From positions 124,001 through 188,000 of the forward strand of contig NZ_JAFBIL020000006.1 in the NCBI RefSeq assembly GCF_016809835.1: DNA of 64,000 bases, in the 5' to 3' direction. Positions 18,919 to 27,851 of the stretch are shown piece after piece (the first letter of the stretch is position 1; every line of letters starts with the position of its first letter). The position numbers and the translations under genes were made by a program. Below the pieces are notes generated by a model that ran no database searches, was not told the DNA's origin, and was given only the letters and a program-made list of their open reading frames with translations. Source of the stretch: Massilia soli. Lineage in GTDB: Bacteria; Pseudomonadota; Gammaproteobacteria; Burkholderiales; Burkholderiaceae_D.

Positions 18919-19275
18919 ATGTCCACCACCACGACAGAATCCGGCCTGCAATACGAAGACACCACCGTCGGCGAAGGCGCCGAAGCGACCGCCGGCCAGA
19001 AGGTCACCGTGCACTACACCGGCTGGCTGCGCAACGACGACGGCAGCCAGGGCGCGAAATTTGACTCGAGCAAGGACCGCAATGATCCGTTCCAGTTCAA
19101 CCTCGGCGGCGGCCAGGTCATCCGCGGCTGGGACGAAGGCGTCCAGGGCATGAAAGTCGGCGGCCAGCGCCGCCTGACCATCCCGGCAGCGCTCGGCTAT
19201 GGCGCGCGCGGCGCCGGCGGCGTGATTCCGCCGAATGCCACCCTGATCTTCGATGTCGAACTGCTGGCCGTTTAA
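18919..19275 (+). CDS. FKBP-type peptidyl-prolyl cis-trans isomerase
   Basis: 118 aa, a single FKBP domain starting MSTTTTESGLQYED. It contains VTVHYTGWL, KFDSSKDRNDPFQF, VIRGWDEGVQGMKVGGQRRLTIP, YGARGAGGVIPPNATLIFDVELL, the typical active-site set of short FKBPs. No signal peptide is visible, so it is probably a cytoplasmic proline isomerase. The frame extends upstream to 18847, but ATG 18919 has AAGGA upstream. The acyl-CoA-binding protein gene follows 9 bp later, probably in one transcript. Confidence 0.94.
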   Translation: MSTTTTESGLQYEDTTVGEGAEATAGQKVTVHYTGWLRNDDGSQGAKFDSSKDRNDPFQFNLGGGQVIRGWDEGVQGMKVGGQRRLTIPAALGYGARGAGGVIPPNATLIFDVELLAV

Positions 19276-19284
19276 GGACTGATC

Positions 19285-19539
19285 ATGAGCTTGCAGGAAC
19301 AATTCGCCCAGGCCCAGGCCGATTCGAAGAACTTGCCCGAACGTCCGGACAACATGACCTTGCTGAAGATCTACGCGCTGTACAAGCAGGGTTCGAGCGG
19401 CGACGTGCAGGGCGAGCGCCCTGGCATGACCGACTTCGTCAACCGCGCCAAGTTCGACGCATGGGACGGCCTCAAGGGCACGTCGCAAGACCAGGCGATG
19501 CAGCAGTACATCGACCTGATCGAGGAATTGAAGGGTTAA
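19285..19539 (+). CDS. Acyl-CoA-binding protein
   Basis: 84 aa, full length for the ACBP four-helix fold. Hallmarks are NMTLLKIYALYKQGSSGDV and KFDAWDGLKGTSQDQAMQQYIDLI, with the lysines and tyrosine that grip the CoA and acyl chain. ACBPs hold medium and long acyl-CoA in the cytoplasm. It lies directly after the FKBP gene and converges with a PHA-system gene, consistent with a fatty-acid/PHA-storing lifestyle. Confidence 0.93.
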   Translation: MSLQEQFAQAQADSKNLPERPDNMTLLKIYALYKQGSSGDVQGERPGMTDFVNRAKFDAWDGLKGTSQDQAMQQYIDLIEELKG

Positions 19540-19547
19540 TTCCAGCC

Positions 19548-19600
19548 GCGGCGGGAACCTGCGCGTGCCGCATCGGTTCCCGCTTGCGCGGGAACCGCGT
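19548..19600. repeat. GC-rich palindrome between convergent genes (REP-like, possible bidirectional terminator)
   Basis: CGGTTCCCGC (19574-19583) pairs with GCGGGAACCG (19588-19597) around a 4-nt loop, with a further GGCGGGAACC copy just upstream. It sits exactly between convergent genes and shares the TTCCCGC core with the REP copies at 28862 and 58960. No T-run is present. Confidence 0.55.
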
Positions 19601-19881
19601 CAGGCGCCGGCAAACACCCGCTGCATCTTCTCCGTCACCTTCGCGCGGATCGATGGCGCAAACGCGCCCATCAGCAATCCCAGGTTGATTTCCATCGCCG
19701 CCTGCTGGTCGCCCAAGGTCAGCGCGCCGTTTACGCCGCTGCGCTCGAAACGCAGCACATCGCCATCCCAGTTGCAGGCCAGGCCGTATTCGCGGGCAAT
19801 CTTGTCCGCCACTTCCTGCGCCGCGGCGCGCGCCCGTTCCGGCGTCAGGTTGTGGGTCTGGACGATGTTGATGTCAGCCAT
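19600..19881 (-). CDS. Polyhydroxyalkanoic acid system family protein
   Basis: 93 aa from ATG 19881, which has GGAAG upstream; the frame extends to 19998. The sequence MADINIVQTHNLTPERARAA, AREYGLACNWDGDVLRFER, LMGAFAPSIRAKVTEKMQRVF matches the small PHA-granule-associated family (PHA_gran_rgn). The exact role is unknown. Members are found with PHA metabolism genes, and phaZ lies about 5 kb away. Confidence 0.85.
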   Translation of the reverse strand: MADINIVQTHNLTPERARAAAQEVADKIAREYGLACNWDGDVLRFERSGVNGALTLGDQQAAMEINLGLLMGAFAPSIRAKVTEKMQRVFAGA

Positions 19882-20009
19882 GGTGCTTCCCGAATCAAAA
19901 CAAAAGCGCGCATGATACCGTAAAGCGAGCCCGGCCGATGTCGCGAAGTTTGCCTGCCGGGTGGTGATCTGGGCAATAATAGCCATTACTTTTTGCAATT
20001 TTTTCGACC

Positions 20010-21251
20010 ATGACAGACATCCAGCTGATTGCCGCCATCATTTTTGCCCTGGCACTCATCCATACCTTCGCCGCCAAATCGTTCGAGCGCCTCGCCGACC
20101 GCTACCCTCGCCACGCCGGACTGCTGCACTTCGCCGGCGAGATCGAAGTGGTGTTCGGGCTGTGGGCGATCGTGCTGGTGATCGCGATGGCCATCGTCAG
20201 CGGCGGCGCCGCGGCGATTTTGTATGCCGAGTCGCGCACCTTCACGGAACCGCTGTTCGTGTTCGTCATCATGGTCGTGGCGGCATCGCGGCCAGTGCTT
20301 GAAACCGTGCGCGGCCTGATCGGCGTGGTCGCCCGGCTGATGCCGGTGCGCACCGCCGTGGCGCGCGCCTGGCTATGCCTGGCCGGGATTCCACTGATCG
20401 GCTCGCTCATTACCGAGCCTGCCGCGATGACGCTGGCCGCGCTGATGCTGGCGCCGACGGTGTTTACGAAAAACAAACCGGAATGGCTGAAATACGCGGC
20501 CCTGGGCGTCTTGTTCGTCAACATTTCGATCGGCGGCACCCTGACCTCCTTCGCCGCCCCGCCGGTACTCATGGTGGCCTCGACATGGGGCTGGGATTCG
20601 AGCTTCATGGCCGCCACGTTTGGCTGGCGCGCCGCCATCGCGGTGGTCATCAACGCGACCGCCGTGACGCTCCTGCTGCGCCGCTACATCAGCGACGAGG
20701 TAGTCACGTCGGCGGGCATCCCCGCGCCGCCGCTGGTGCGCATCATCCACCTGACCTTCCTTGCCGGCGTCGTCGCCTTCGCCCATCACCCGGTCATCTT
20801 CATGGGCCTGTTCCTGCTGTTCCTCGGCTTCACCCAGGCATACGAGCAGTACCAGTCGCCGCTGATCCTGCGCGAAGGCTTGCTGGTCGGCTTCTTCCTG
20901 GCCGGCCTGGTGGTGCTGGGCGGCATGCAGCAGTGGTGGCTGCAGCCGATCGTCAGCGGCCTCGAGCCAACCGCGCTGTTCTTCAGCGCCGTGGCCCTGA
21001 CCGCCGTCACCGACAACGCCGCCCTGACCTATCTCGGCTCGCTGATCGTCGGCCTGTCGGACCACGCGAAGTACATGCTGGTGGCCGGCGCGGTGGCCGG
21101 CGGCGGCCTGACGGTGATCGCCAACGCCCCCAACCCGGCCGGCGTGGCGCTGCTGCGCGACGGCTTCAACGACGAATCGATCAGCCTGGGCGGCCTGCTG
21201 CTGGGCGCGCTGCTGCCGACCGCGACGGCCGTGGTGATGTTCCTCATGTAA
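20010..21251 (+). CDS. Putative Na+/H+ antiporter
   Basis: 413 aa, strongly hydrophobic with roughly 11-12 membrane segments. Motifs in the putative Na+/H+ antiporter family (PF07399) include LITEPAAMTLAALMLAP, NISIGGTLTSFAAPPVLMVA and LTAVTDNAALTYLGSL. Polar and acidic residues sit within membrane segments. The ion specificity is assigned only by family. It stands alone, divergent from the PHA-system gene. Confidence 0.82.
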   Translation: MTDIQLIAAIIFALALIHTFAAKSFERLADRYPRHAGLLHFAGEIEVVFGLWAIVLVIAMAIVSGGAAAILYAESRTFTEPLFVFVIMVVAASRPVLETVRGLIGVVARLMPVRTAVARAWLCLAGIPLIGSLITEPAAMTLAALMLAPTVFTKNKPEWLKYAALGVLFVNISIGGTLTSFAAPPVLMVASTWGWDSSFMAATFGWRAAIAVVINATAVTLLLRRYISDEVVTSAGIPAPPLVRIIHLTFLAGVVAFAHHPVIFMGLFLLFLGFTQAYEQYQSPLILREGLLVGFFLAGLVVLGGMQQWWLQPIVSGLEPTALFFSAVALTAVTDNAALTYLGSLIVGLSDHAKYMLVAGAVAGGGLTVIANAPNPAGVALLRDGFNDESISLGGLLLGALLPTATAVVMFLM

Positions 21252-21391
21252 CACGCGCGCACTTTTCATCCCGCTTTCGCCGGGCGCTTGCGCCGCATCA
21301 AACAAAGTTTGACCGCCAAGCGCCACTATTTCCCTGAACGTTGCCGCCAGCCATTCATTGACTGGCGCGCGCACCCTGCGGAGAAAAGAAG

Positions 21392-22873
21392 ATGGATGAA
21401 CGCGACAACCTGCCCCTGGTCAGCCTGCCCGACCGCCAGCAAGCGCCGGTCAGCTTTGTGCCGACGCCGACCGCCTCCTACCGCCAGCACCGCAAGGCGA
21501 TGGCGCTGGTAACCGAGCCGGGCAAGCCGCGCATCGGCCTGGCCGACCAGCCCGCGCCCGAGCCGGTGCCGCTGCCGTATGCGTTCGGCGCGCGCGTGCT
21601 GATGTGGAAGCAGGATCCGTCGGTCAGCGAGATCGGCACCCGCAAGGTATTCCTGCCGGGGATCGTGCTGGCCGGCCCGCGCGACGCCCGCATCATGTAC
21701 GGCGAACCCGGGATTGCGCCGGTCAGCCCCAACGCCTTTGGCGACTTCGTCACCGCGCCCGACACCCCGCAGTTCGACGCCGTCCACACCTTCGCCGTGG
21801 TGCGCCAGACCCTCACCATGTACCAGCGCGCGCTGGCCGGCGGCGACGGCGAAACGCCGTTGCCGTGGCAGTGGAACAGCAGCATCGACACCGCGCCGCT
21901 GCAGCTGTTCCCGCACGGCCTGCCCAATACGATGAACGCGTTCTACAGCCGCTCGCAGTGCTGCCTGAAGTTCGGCGACTTCATTCCCAGCGGCGCGCTG
22001 GAGCGCGTCTACACCTGCCGCTCGTTCGACATCGTGTCGCACGAAACCGGCCACGCGGTGCTCGACGGCCTGAAACCGGACTGGCTGCTGGCCGACAATC
22101 CGCCCCAGACCGGCGGCCTGCACGAAGCCTTTGGCGACCTGACCGCGATCTTCCTGGCGCTGTCGCAGCTGGACCAATGCGAAGCGGTGATCGCCCAGAC
22201 CAAGGCGCGCCTGCACGACAAGACGTTCTTGGCCGACATCGCCGAGCAGTTCGGCCTCGCGCTGGGCCGCTCGAACGGCCTGCGCAATGCCGACAACGAC
22301 ATCACGCTGCTTGACGCGGGCACCGAGGTGCACGCGATTTCGCAGGTCTTCACCGGCGCCGTGTACGACATCCTGGCCGACATGTTCCTGCACGAGCGCG
22401 ACCCCGGCCTGCTGGACTGCGCCGCGGTGCTGCACCGGGTGGGCGACTACCTGCGCGGGCTGGTGCTGCGCGCGATGATCGCCGCGCCCGACCGCGGCGC
22501 CACCTACGTCGACGTGGTCAACGAGATGATCCGCCTCGTCACCGAGGATGGCCGGCCGGCCGAATACCGCAACTTCATCCGCAACCGCTTCGTGGCGCGC
22601 CACGTGGTCGAGTCGCCGGTGGCGCTGACCGAAGACTTACCGCCCGGTACCCTGCTGGCGCCCGGCATTCAGGACGCGCCGGGCGCGCTGCAGGACCGGC
22701 GCGCCTGCTGCGGCACCATGAACCTGGCCGAGTACTATGGCATCGAGCACGTGTTCGACGCCGAGGTCCAGGCGCTGGCCCAATGGTGCGCCGAGAACGG
22801 CCGCACCGGCGAGGCGCCGGTGCGCGACGATACTGCCAGCGGGGACAACCGCAGCGCCCTGCCCGCGCCATGA
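21392..22873 (+). CDS. Thermolysin-like (M4-type gluzincin) metallopeptidase, partner of an emfourin-like inhibitor
   Basis: 493 aa. Zinc motif H217-E-T-G-H221 lies in SFDIVSHETGHAVLDGLKPD and the third ligand E245 in GGLHEAFGDLTAIF, the order seen in M4 peptidases. MNAFYSRSQCCLKFGDF resembles the thermolysin substrate-strand segment. There is no signal peptide and no classical PepSY/FTP propeptide, and the N-terminal 130 residues are of unknown type. The protein is probably cytoplasmic or exported by an unusual route. GGAG precedes the ATG at a good distance. The stop overlaps the next start (ATGA), so peptidase and inhibitor are made together. Proteolytic activity is inferred from motifs only. 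Confidence 0.82.
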   Translation: MDERDNLPLVSLPDRQQAPVSFVPTPTASYRQHRKAMALVTEPGKPRIGLADQPAPEPVPLPYAFGARVLMWKQDPSVSEIGTRKVFLPGIVLAGPRDARIMYGEPGIAPVSPNAFGDFVTAPDTPQFDAVHTFAVVRQTLTMYQRALAGGDGETPLPWQWNSSIDTAPLQLFPHGLPNTMNAFYSRSQCCLKFGDFIPSGALERVYTCRSFDIVSHETGHAVLDGLKPDWLLADNPPQTGGLHEAFGDLTAIFLALSQLDQCEAVIAQTKARLHDKTFLADIAEQFGLALGRSNGLRNADNDITLLDAGTEVHAISQVFTGAVYDILADMFLHERDPGLLDCAAVLHRVGDYLRGLVLRAMIAAPDRGATYVDVVNEMIRLVTEDGRPAEYRNFIRNRFVARHVVESPVALTEDLPPGTLLAPGIQDAPGALQDRRACCGTMNLAEYYGIEHVFDAEVQALAQWCAENGRTGEAPVRDDTASGDNRSALPAP

Positions 22874-23154
22874 AAATCTCGGCCAGGGGCGGCGGCGGCT
22901 TCGCCGGAATCACCGAGCAGTACGACGTCGACACCAGCCGGCTTCCCCAGGGCGGCGCCATCGAGGCCCTGCTGCAGAACCTCGACTTCTTCCACGCCGC
23001 CGAACCGGTGCCGGCGGTCGGCGCCGACCTCCCGCGCTGGGAAATCACGGTCGACGACGGCCAGCAATGCCGTACCGTCGCCTTTGCCGACGACGGCAGC
23101 GCCGCCTGCGCACGCTGGAAACGGCTGATCGACGGCCTTAAAGGCAGCCAATAA
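22870..23154 (+). CDS. Emfourin-like protein inhibitor of M4 peptidases (protealysin inhibitor family)
   Basis: 94 aa. The sequence [70 protein letters not shown] matches the emfourin pattern (KI.R.GG.aG start and D..tY.i.v.dg..... core). Emfourin of Serratia is a cytoplasmic inhibitor encoded beside protealysin. Here the gene starts 4 bp inside the peptidase gene at 22873. The context is the main support; the similarity is recognised by eye and should be confirmed by profile search. Confidence 0.75.
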   Translation: MKISARGGGGFAGITEQYDVDTSRLPQGGAIEALLQNLDFFHAAEPVPAVGADLPRWEITVDDGQQCRTVAFADDGSAACARWKRLIDGLKGSQ

Positions 23155-23195
23155 GCCGCCGCCAGCCCCGCGATGTGTTAAACGAATGGCAATTT

Positions 23196-23222
23196 TGCAG
23201 GCCCGGCCTGCATTTGCTTATT
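23196..23222 (+). terminator. Possible terminator after the peptidase-inhibitor operon
   Basis: TGCAGGC (23196-23202) pairs with GCCTGCA (23206-23212), followed by a T-rich stretch TTTGCTTATTTG. The stem is only 7 bp and the T-run is interrupted. Confidence 0.45.
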
Positions 23223-23243
23223 TGTATAGTGTCTAAGCCTGAA

Positions 23244-23272
23244 TTGTGGGAAAAACCGAATTGCCTTAAAAT
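23244..23272 (+). promoter_or_regulatory. Sigma-70-type promoter of the ferredoxin gene
   Basis: TTGTGG and TAAAAT are separated by 17 nt, about 70 bp upstream of the ferredoxin start codon. Confidence 0.5.
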
Positions 23273-23342
23273 ACAGTGCTTTGCTATGGTTGGCGGGCAC
23301 TCCCAAGCCTTCCGCAGTACCCCTTTTACTCATAGGACTGTT

Positions 23343-23666
23343 ATGACCCACGTTGTCACCGAATCGTGCATCGCATGTCGCTACACTGATTGCGTCGATG
23401 TATGCCCGGTAGATTGTTTCCGGGAAGGCCCGAATTTTCTGACGATCGATCCGGACGAGTGCATCGACTGCGCAGTCTGCGTGGCCGAATGCCCTGTCAA
23501 CGCGATCTATGCCGAGGAAGACGTGCCGTCCGACCAGCAACAGTTCATCAAGATCAACGTTGACCTGGCACGCGCATGGCCATCGATCACCAAGACCAAG
23601 CCGCCGCTCCCGGACGCCGAGGAGTGGAAGGACGTCAAGGACAAGCTGAATAAGCTGATCCGCTAA
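23343..23666 (+). CDS. fdxA: Seven-iron type ferredoxin FdxA
   Basis: 107 aa. Two cluster-binding regions are seen: [17 protein letters not shown] near the N-terminus (3Fe-4S/4Fe-4S pattern) and [19 protein letters not shown]. The C-terminal extension (about residues 60-107) is typical of Azotobacter-type 7Fe FdxA. It carries low-potential electrons in the cytoplasm. The NADPH-linked reductase gene follows 97 bp downstream and is its likely electron partner. The start ATG 23343 was chosen because the family begins exactly there, although the frame opens at 23175. Confidence 0.94.
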   Translation: MTHVVTESCIACRYTDCVDVCPVDCFREGPNFLTIDPDECIDCAVCVAECPVNAIYAEEDVPSDQQQFIKINVDLARAWPSITKTKPPLPDAEEWKDVKDKLNKLIR

Positions 23667-23763
23667 GCGGACCTGCCGCAGGCAGCCGGGCCGGCTTTCC
23701 GCGCGCCGGCATCGCTGCTGCGCGGCATGGCAACACACATCAAAATCAACAGGAAGTAATCGC

Positions 23764-24861
23764 ATGACAATCTCCGCCACCCACGAAGCAGGCAGCATCG
23801 CTGCCAACAGCACCTTTTCCGGCGCAATCGAAACCGATGCCGTCATCATCGGCGCGGGCCCGGTCGGTCTGTTCCAGGTGTTCGAACTCGGCCTGCTCGA
23901 AATCAAGGCCCACGTGATCGACTCGCTGGGCGCGGTCGGCGGACAGTGCGTTGAACTGTATCCGGACAAGCCGATCTACGACATCCCGGCGGTGCCGGTG
24001 TGCACCGGCCAGGAATTGACCGACAACCTGCTCAAGCAGATCGAGCCGTTCGAGCCGACCTTCCACCTGGGCCAGGAAGTGACCGGCGTGCAGCGCCGCG
24101 AAGACAACCGCTTCAACGTCGAAACGTCCAGCGGCACCCGCTTCATCACCAAGACCATCTTCATCGCCGCCGGCGTCGGTTCGTTCCAGGCGCGCACCCT
24201 GAAGGTCGACGGCATCGAAGCGTTCGACGGCAGCCAGCTGCACTACCGCGTCAAGGACCCGTCGATTTTCGACGGCAAGAACCTGGTGGTTTGCGGCGGC
24301 GGCGACTCGGCGCTTGACTGGGCCCTGAATTTCGTCGGCAAGGCCGAATCGGTGGTGCTGGTGCACCGCCGCGACGACTTCCGCGCCGCGCCTGCCTCGG
24401 TCGCCAAAATGAAAGCCCTGTGCGACGCCTACGAAATGCAGCTGATCACGGGCCAGGTCACCGGCTTCGACGCCAAGGACGGCAAGCTGTCCGAAGTGAA
24501 AGTCACCGGCGCCGACGGCGTCACCCGCCGCGTGCCGCTGGACATGCTGCTGGTGTTCTTCGGCCTGTCGCCGAAGCTGGGCCCGATCGCCGAATGGGGC
24601 CTCGACATCGAGCGGCGCCAGCTGAAGGTGGTCGATACCGAAAAGTTCGAGACCAACGTGCCGGGCATTTTCGCCGTGGGCGACATCAACACCTATCCGG
24701 GCAAGAAAAAGCTGATCCTGTCGGGCTTCCACGAAGCCGCGCTGGCCGCCTTCGGCGCCGCGCCTTACATCTTCCCGGACAAAAAGATCCACATGCAGTA
24801 CACGACGACGTCGCCGAAACTGCACAAGATCCTCGGTGTCGAGACGCCAACCTTCGATTAA
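23764..24861 (+). CDS. Ferredoxin--NADP reductase, thioredoxin-reductase-like
   Basis: 365 aa. The FAD-binding Rossmann motif is [19 protein letters not shown] and the NAD(P)-binding motif [45 protein letters not shown] closes the FAD site. There is no redox CxxC pair, which separates it from thioredoxin reductase and fits the YumC-type ferredoxin/flavodoxin-NADP reductases. It lies downstream of fdxA and ends in a strong terminator, so the pair probably forms one unit. Confidence 0.9.
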   Translation: MTISATHEAGSIAANSTFSGAIETDAVIIGAGPVGLFQVFELGLLEIKAHVIDSLGAVGGQCVELYPDKPIYDIPAVPVCTGQELTDNLLKQIEPFEPTFHLGQEVTGVQRREDNRFNVETSSGTRFITKTIFIAAGVGSFQARTLKVDGIEAFDGSQLHYRVKDPSIFDGKNLVVCGGGDSALDWALNFVGKAESVVLVHRRDDFRAAPASVAKMKALCDAYEMQLITGQVTGFDAKDGKLSEVKVTGADGVTRRVPLDMLLVFFGLSPKLGPIAEWGLDIERRQLKVVDTEKFETNVPGIFAVGDINTYPGKKKLILSGFHEAALAAFGAAPYIFPDKKIHMQYTTTSPKLHKILGVETPTFD

Positions 24862-24888
24862 TGCGCGTTCCGTATCATTGACGCCACC

Positions 24889-24922
24889 AAAATGCCCCGC
24901 CGAGTCGGGGCATTTTTCTTTT
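24889..24922 (+). terminator. Rho-independent terminator after the ferredoxin reductase gene
   Basis: AATGCCCCG (24891-24899) pairs with CGGGGCATT (24906-24914) around a 6-nt loop and is followed by TTTCTTTT. Confidence 0.9.
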
Positions 24923-25004
24923 GTGTTAAGTAGCACATAAAAGATTCGCAAACTCATGTGTTACAACTATGTCTGACCAGAAGTAGCCCTACTCCCTGCT
25001 GGCG

Positions 25005-25023
25005 CATTGGCAAATTGCCAATG
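25005..25023. promoter_or_regulatory. Perfect palindrome in the phaZ promoter region (candidate operator)
   Basis: CATTGGCAAATTGCCAATG has 9-bp perfect arms around a single central base. It lies 36 bp upstream of a TATAAT box (25060-25065) and 95 bp upstream of the phaZ start. The regulator is unknown. Confidence 0.5.
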
Positions 25024-25118
25024 AGCATAACTAATTGCATTGCAGTCTCGCGAATGGCCTATAATTGACCGCGCAGGGCAGGAAAGAACGCCCGTGCACT
25101 TTACTTCGAGGAATCTGT

Positions 25119-26354
25119 ATGCTTTATCATTTGCACGAGATGCAACGCTCATTCCTGATGCCGCTGATGCAATGGGCTGATGCGTCGTCCAAGATATTTT
25201 CGAATCCGGTATCGCCGCTGGCGCACACCCCGTTCTCCCAGCGCATCGCCGCCGGCTACGAGCTGATGTACCGTCTCGGAAAAGACTACGAAAAGCCGGC
25301 CTTCGGCATCGACACCGTCACGATTGGCGCCGACACCGTGCGCATCGTCGAACGCATCGAAATCGACAAGCCGTTCTGCCGCCTGCTGCACTTCCGCAAG
25401 GACCTGGACGCCAAGTCGCTGGCCAAGCTGGACAATCCCAAGGTCCTGCTGGTCGCCCCGCTGTCGGGCCACCACTCGACGCTGCTGCGCGACACCGTGC
25501 GTGCGCTGCTGCCGAACCATGACGTCTACATTACCGACTGGACCGATGCGCGCATGGTGCCGCTGTCGGCAGGGCCGTTCCATCTCGACGATTACATTTT
25601 CTACGTCCAGGACTTCATCCGCCACCTGGCCCCTGACCTGCACGTGATTTCCGTATGCCAGCCGACCGTACCGGTGCTGGCGGCCATTTCGCTGATGGCC
25701 ACCGCCAACGACCCGCAACTGCCAAAGACGATGACGATGATGGGCGGCCCGATCGACCCGCGCCGCTCGCCGACGGCGGTCAATGACCTGGCGATCGAAA
25801 AGCCGTTCTCGTGGTTCGAGAACACGGTGATCTACTCGGTGCCGGGCAACTACCCGGGCGCCGGACGCCGCGTCTATCCCGGCTTCCTGCAGCACGCCGG
25901 CTTCATCGCGATGAACCCGGGCCGCCACGCCCAGAGCCACCGCGAGTTCTACAACCACCTGGTGGCGGGCGACGACGAACCGGCCGAAAGCCACCGCCAG
26001 TTCTACAACGAGTACAACGCGGTGCTGGACATGCCGGCCGAGTACTATCTCGACACGATCAAGACCGTGTTCCAGGACCATGCGCTGCCGAAGGGCACGT
26101 GGGAAGTCGGCGGCCAGCTGGTGCGTCCGCAGGACATCAAAACGGTCGCGCTGCTGACGGTCGAAGGCGAGCTCGACGATATCTCGGGCGCCGGCCAGAC
26201 CCAGGCCGCGCATGACCTGTGCAGCGGCATCCCGGCCAAGATGAAGCAGGACTATGTCGCCGAGAAAGCCGGCCACTACGGCATCTTCTCCGGCCGCCGC
26301 TGGCGCGAGACGATCTGCCCGAAGATTGGCGAGTTCATCCGCAAGCACGGATAA
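25119..26354 (+). CDS. phaZ: Intracellular polyhydroxyalkanoate depolymerase
   Basis: 411 aa from ATG 25119, preceded by GAGGA; the frame opens at 25065. It starts MLYHLHEMQRSFLMPLMQWAD, typical of the PhaZ1/PhaZa family. The nucleophile motif is SVCQP with cysteine (C180) in place of the usual lipase-box serine, as in the Cupriavidus intracellular enzymes. The C-terminal histidine lies in EKAGHYGIFSGRRWRE. It breaks down stored poly(3-hydroxybutyrate) granules in the cytoplasm. It has its own promoter region with a palindrome and ends at a strong terminator. Confidence 0.93.
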   Translation: MLYHLHEMQRSFLMPLMQWADASSKIFSNPVSPLAHTPFSQRIAAGYELMYRLGKDYEKPAFGIDTVTIGADTVRIVERIEIDKPFCRLLHFRKDLDAKSLAKLDNPKVLLVAPLSGHHSTLLRDTVRALLPNHDVYITDWTDARMVPLSAGPFHLDDYIFYVQDFIRHLAPDLHVISVCQPTVPVLAAISLMATANDPQLPKTMTMMGGPIDPRRSPTAVNDLAIEKPFSWFENTVIYSVPGNYPGAGRRVYPGFLQHAGFIAMNPGRHAQSHREFYNHLVAGDDEPAESHRQFYNEYNAVLDMPAEYYLDTIKTVFQDHALPKGTWEVGGQLVRPQDIKTVALLTVEGELDDISGAGQTQAAHDLCSGIPAKMKQDYVAEKAGHYGIFSGRRWRETICPKIGEFIRKHG

Positions 26355-26364
26355 GCTTCCACCG

Positions 26365-26393
26365 AATGCCGCCTAACCAGCGGCATTTTTTTT
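26365..26393 (+). terminator. Rho-independent terminator after phaZ
   Basis: AATGCCGC pairs with GCGGCATT around a 7-nt loop and is followed by eight T. It lies 11 bp past the stop codon. Confidence 0.9.
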
Positions 26394-26448
26394 GTCCGCA
26401 TACAAATTCGGTGGATACGGCCTTCGGCCGGCGCCGAGGTGGTGGATA

Positions 26449-27156
26449 ATGGTGGTTTTACCGATTCCACACCCCGTGACCAAGTCCCTCGCCGACCAGC
26501 TGGAAGACCTGCTGCCGCAAACCCAGTGCACCAAGTGCGGGTATGCCGGCTGCCGTCCGTATGCCGAGGCGATCGCCGCGGGCGAGGCCGGCATCAACCA
26601 GTGCCCCCCCGGCGGCATCGAGGGCGTCGCGCGGCTGGCGAGTTTTCTTCACCGCGCCGTCATCCCGATCAACCCCGCCAACGGCGCCGAGCGCCCGCGC
26701 CCGGTCGCCTTCATCGACGAGGCCCTGTGCATCGGCTGCACCTTGTGCATCCAGGCCTGTCCGGTCGATGCGATCCTCGGCGCGACCAAGCAGATGCACA
26801 CGATCCTGCCAAGCCTGTGTACCGGCTGCGACCTGTGCGTGGCGCCCTGCCCGGTCGACTGCATCAGCATGATGCCGGTCACCGGCGAGCGCACCGGCTG
26901 GGCGGCCTGGTCGCAGCAGCAGGCCGACGCCGCGCGTTCGCGCCACGATTTCCGCGCGCTGCGCCTGCAGCGCGAGCGCGCCGAGAACGACGCGCGGCTG
27001 GCCGCGAAAGCCGCCGAGAAGCTCAAGGCGGTAACGCTGGAGGCGGCCAACACCCCCGAGGAACTGGCCGAGAAAGAGCGCAAGCGCGCGATCATCGCGG
27101 CGGCCCTGGAGCGCGCGCGCATCAAGGCCGGCGAACCAAAGACCACCGACCAATGA
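26449..27156 (+). CDS. rsxB: Electron transport complex subunit RsxB/RnfB
   Basis: 235 aa. The N-terminal part has a Fur-like 4Fe-4S motif ([28 protein letters not shown]). Two classical ferredoxin motifs follow: [16 protein letters not shown] and [16 protein letters not shown]. The C-terminal third is a charged helix ([19 protein letters not shown]) as in betaproteobacterial RsxB. The N-terminal membrane anchor of many RnfB proteins is missing, and no other rnf/rsx genes are beside it, so it may act apart from a full complex. It overlaps nth by 4 bp (ATGA), a conserved pairing in betaproteobacteria. The start ATG 26449 follows GAGG. Confidence 0.88.
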   Translation: MVVLPIPHPVTKSLADQLEDLLPQTQCTKCGYAGCRPYAEAIAAGEAGINQCPPGGIEGVARLASFLHRAVIPINPANGAERPRPVAFIDEALCIGCTLCIQACPVDAILGATKQMHTILPSLCTGCDLCVAPCPVDCISMMPVTGERTGWAAWSQQQADAARSRHDFRALRLQRERAENDARLAAKAAEKLKAVTLEAANTPEELAEKERKRAIIAAALERARIKAGEPKTTDQ

Positions 27157-27809
27157 ACGCAGCAAAACGATACGAGATCTTCGCGCGCCTGCGCGCCGCC
27201 AATCCGAACCCGGTCACCGAGCTGGAATACAGCACGCCATTCGAACTCCTGATCGCGGTGCTGCTGTCGGCCCAGTCGACCGACGTCGGCGTGAACAAGG
27301 CCACGCGCAAGCTGTACCCGGTGGCCAACACGCCGCAGGCGATCCTCGACCTGGGCGAGGATGAACTGAAGACCTACATCGCCACCATCGGGCTGTACCA
27401 CACCAAGGCGAAAAACGTGATCGCCACCTGCCGCATGCTGGTGGAGAAGCACGGCGGCGAAGTGCCGCGCACGCGCGAGGAGCTGGTGGAGCTGCCCGGC
27501 GTCGGCCGCAAGACCGCCAACGTGGTGCTCAACACCGCCTTCGGCGAGGTGGCGATGGCGGTCGATACGCATATCTTCCGCGTATCGAACCGCACCAACA
27601 TCGCACCGGGTAAAAATGTCGATGAGGTCGAGCACAAGCTGCTCAAGTTCGTGCCGAAGGAGTTCCTGCTCGACGCCCACCACTGGCTGATCCTGCACGG
27701 CCGCTACACCTGCATCGCACGCAAGCCCTTGTGCTGGAACTGCGTCATCAACGACCTGTGCGAATACAAGGCGAAAACGCCCGCGCCGGCCAACCTGCTG
27801 CCGGTTTAA
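27153..27809 (+). CDS. nth: Endonuclease III (DNA glycosylase/AP lyase)
   Basis: 218 aa, the normal length. The helix-hairpin-helix is [20 protein letters not shown], with catalytic lysine in GVGRKTA and aspartate in [15 protein letters not shown]. The C-terminal 4Fe-4S loop is C-x6-C-x2-C-x5-C ([17 protein letters not shown]). It removes oxidised pyrimidines and cuts the abasic site. The start codon overlaps the rsxB stop, so the two are translationally coupled. Confidence 0.97.
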   Translation: MNAAKRYEIFARLRAANPNPVTELEYSTPFELLIAVLLSAQSTDVGVNKATRKLYPVANTPQAILDLGEDELKTYIATIGLYHTKAKNVIATCRMLVEKHGGEVPRTREELVELPGVGRKTANVVLNTAFGEVAMAVDTHIFRVSNRTNIAPGKNVDEVEHKLLKFVPKEFLLDAHHWLILHGRYTCIARKPLCWNCVINDLCEYKAKTPAPANLLPV

Positions 27810-27851
27810 CCGGTATCATCTCGTATTAACCGAAGCAGGAGCACGACCCCG

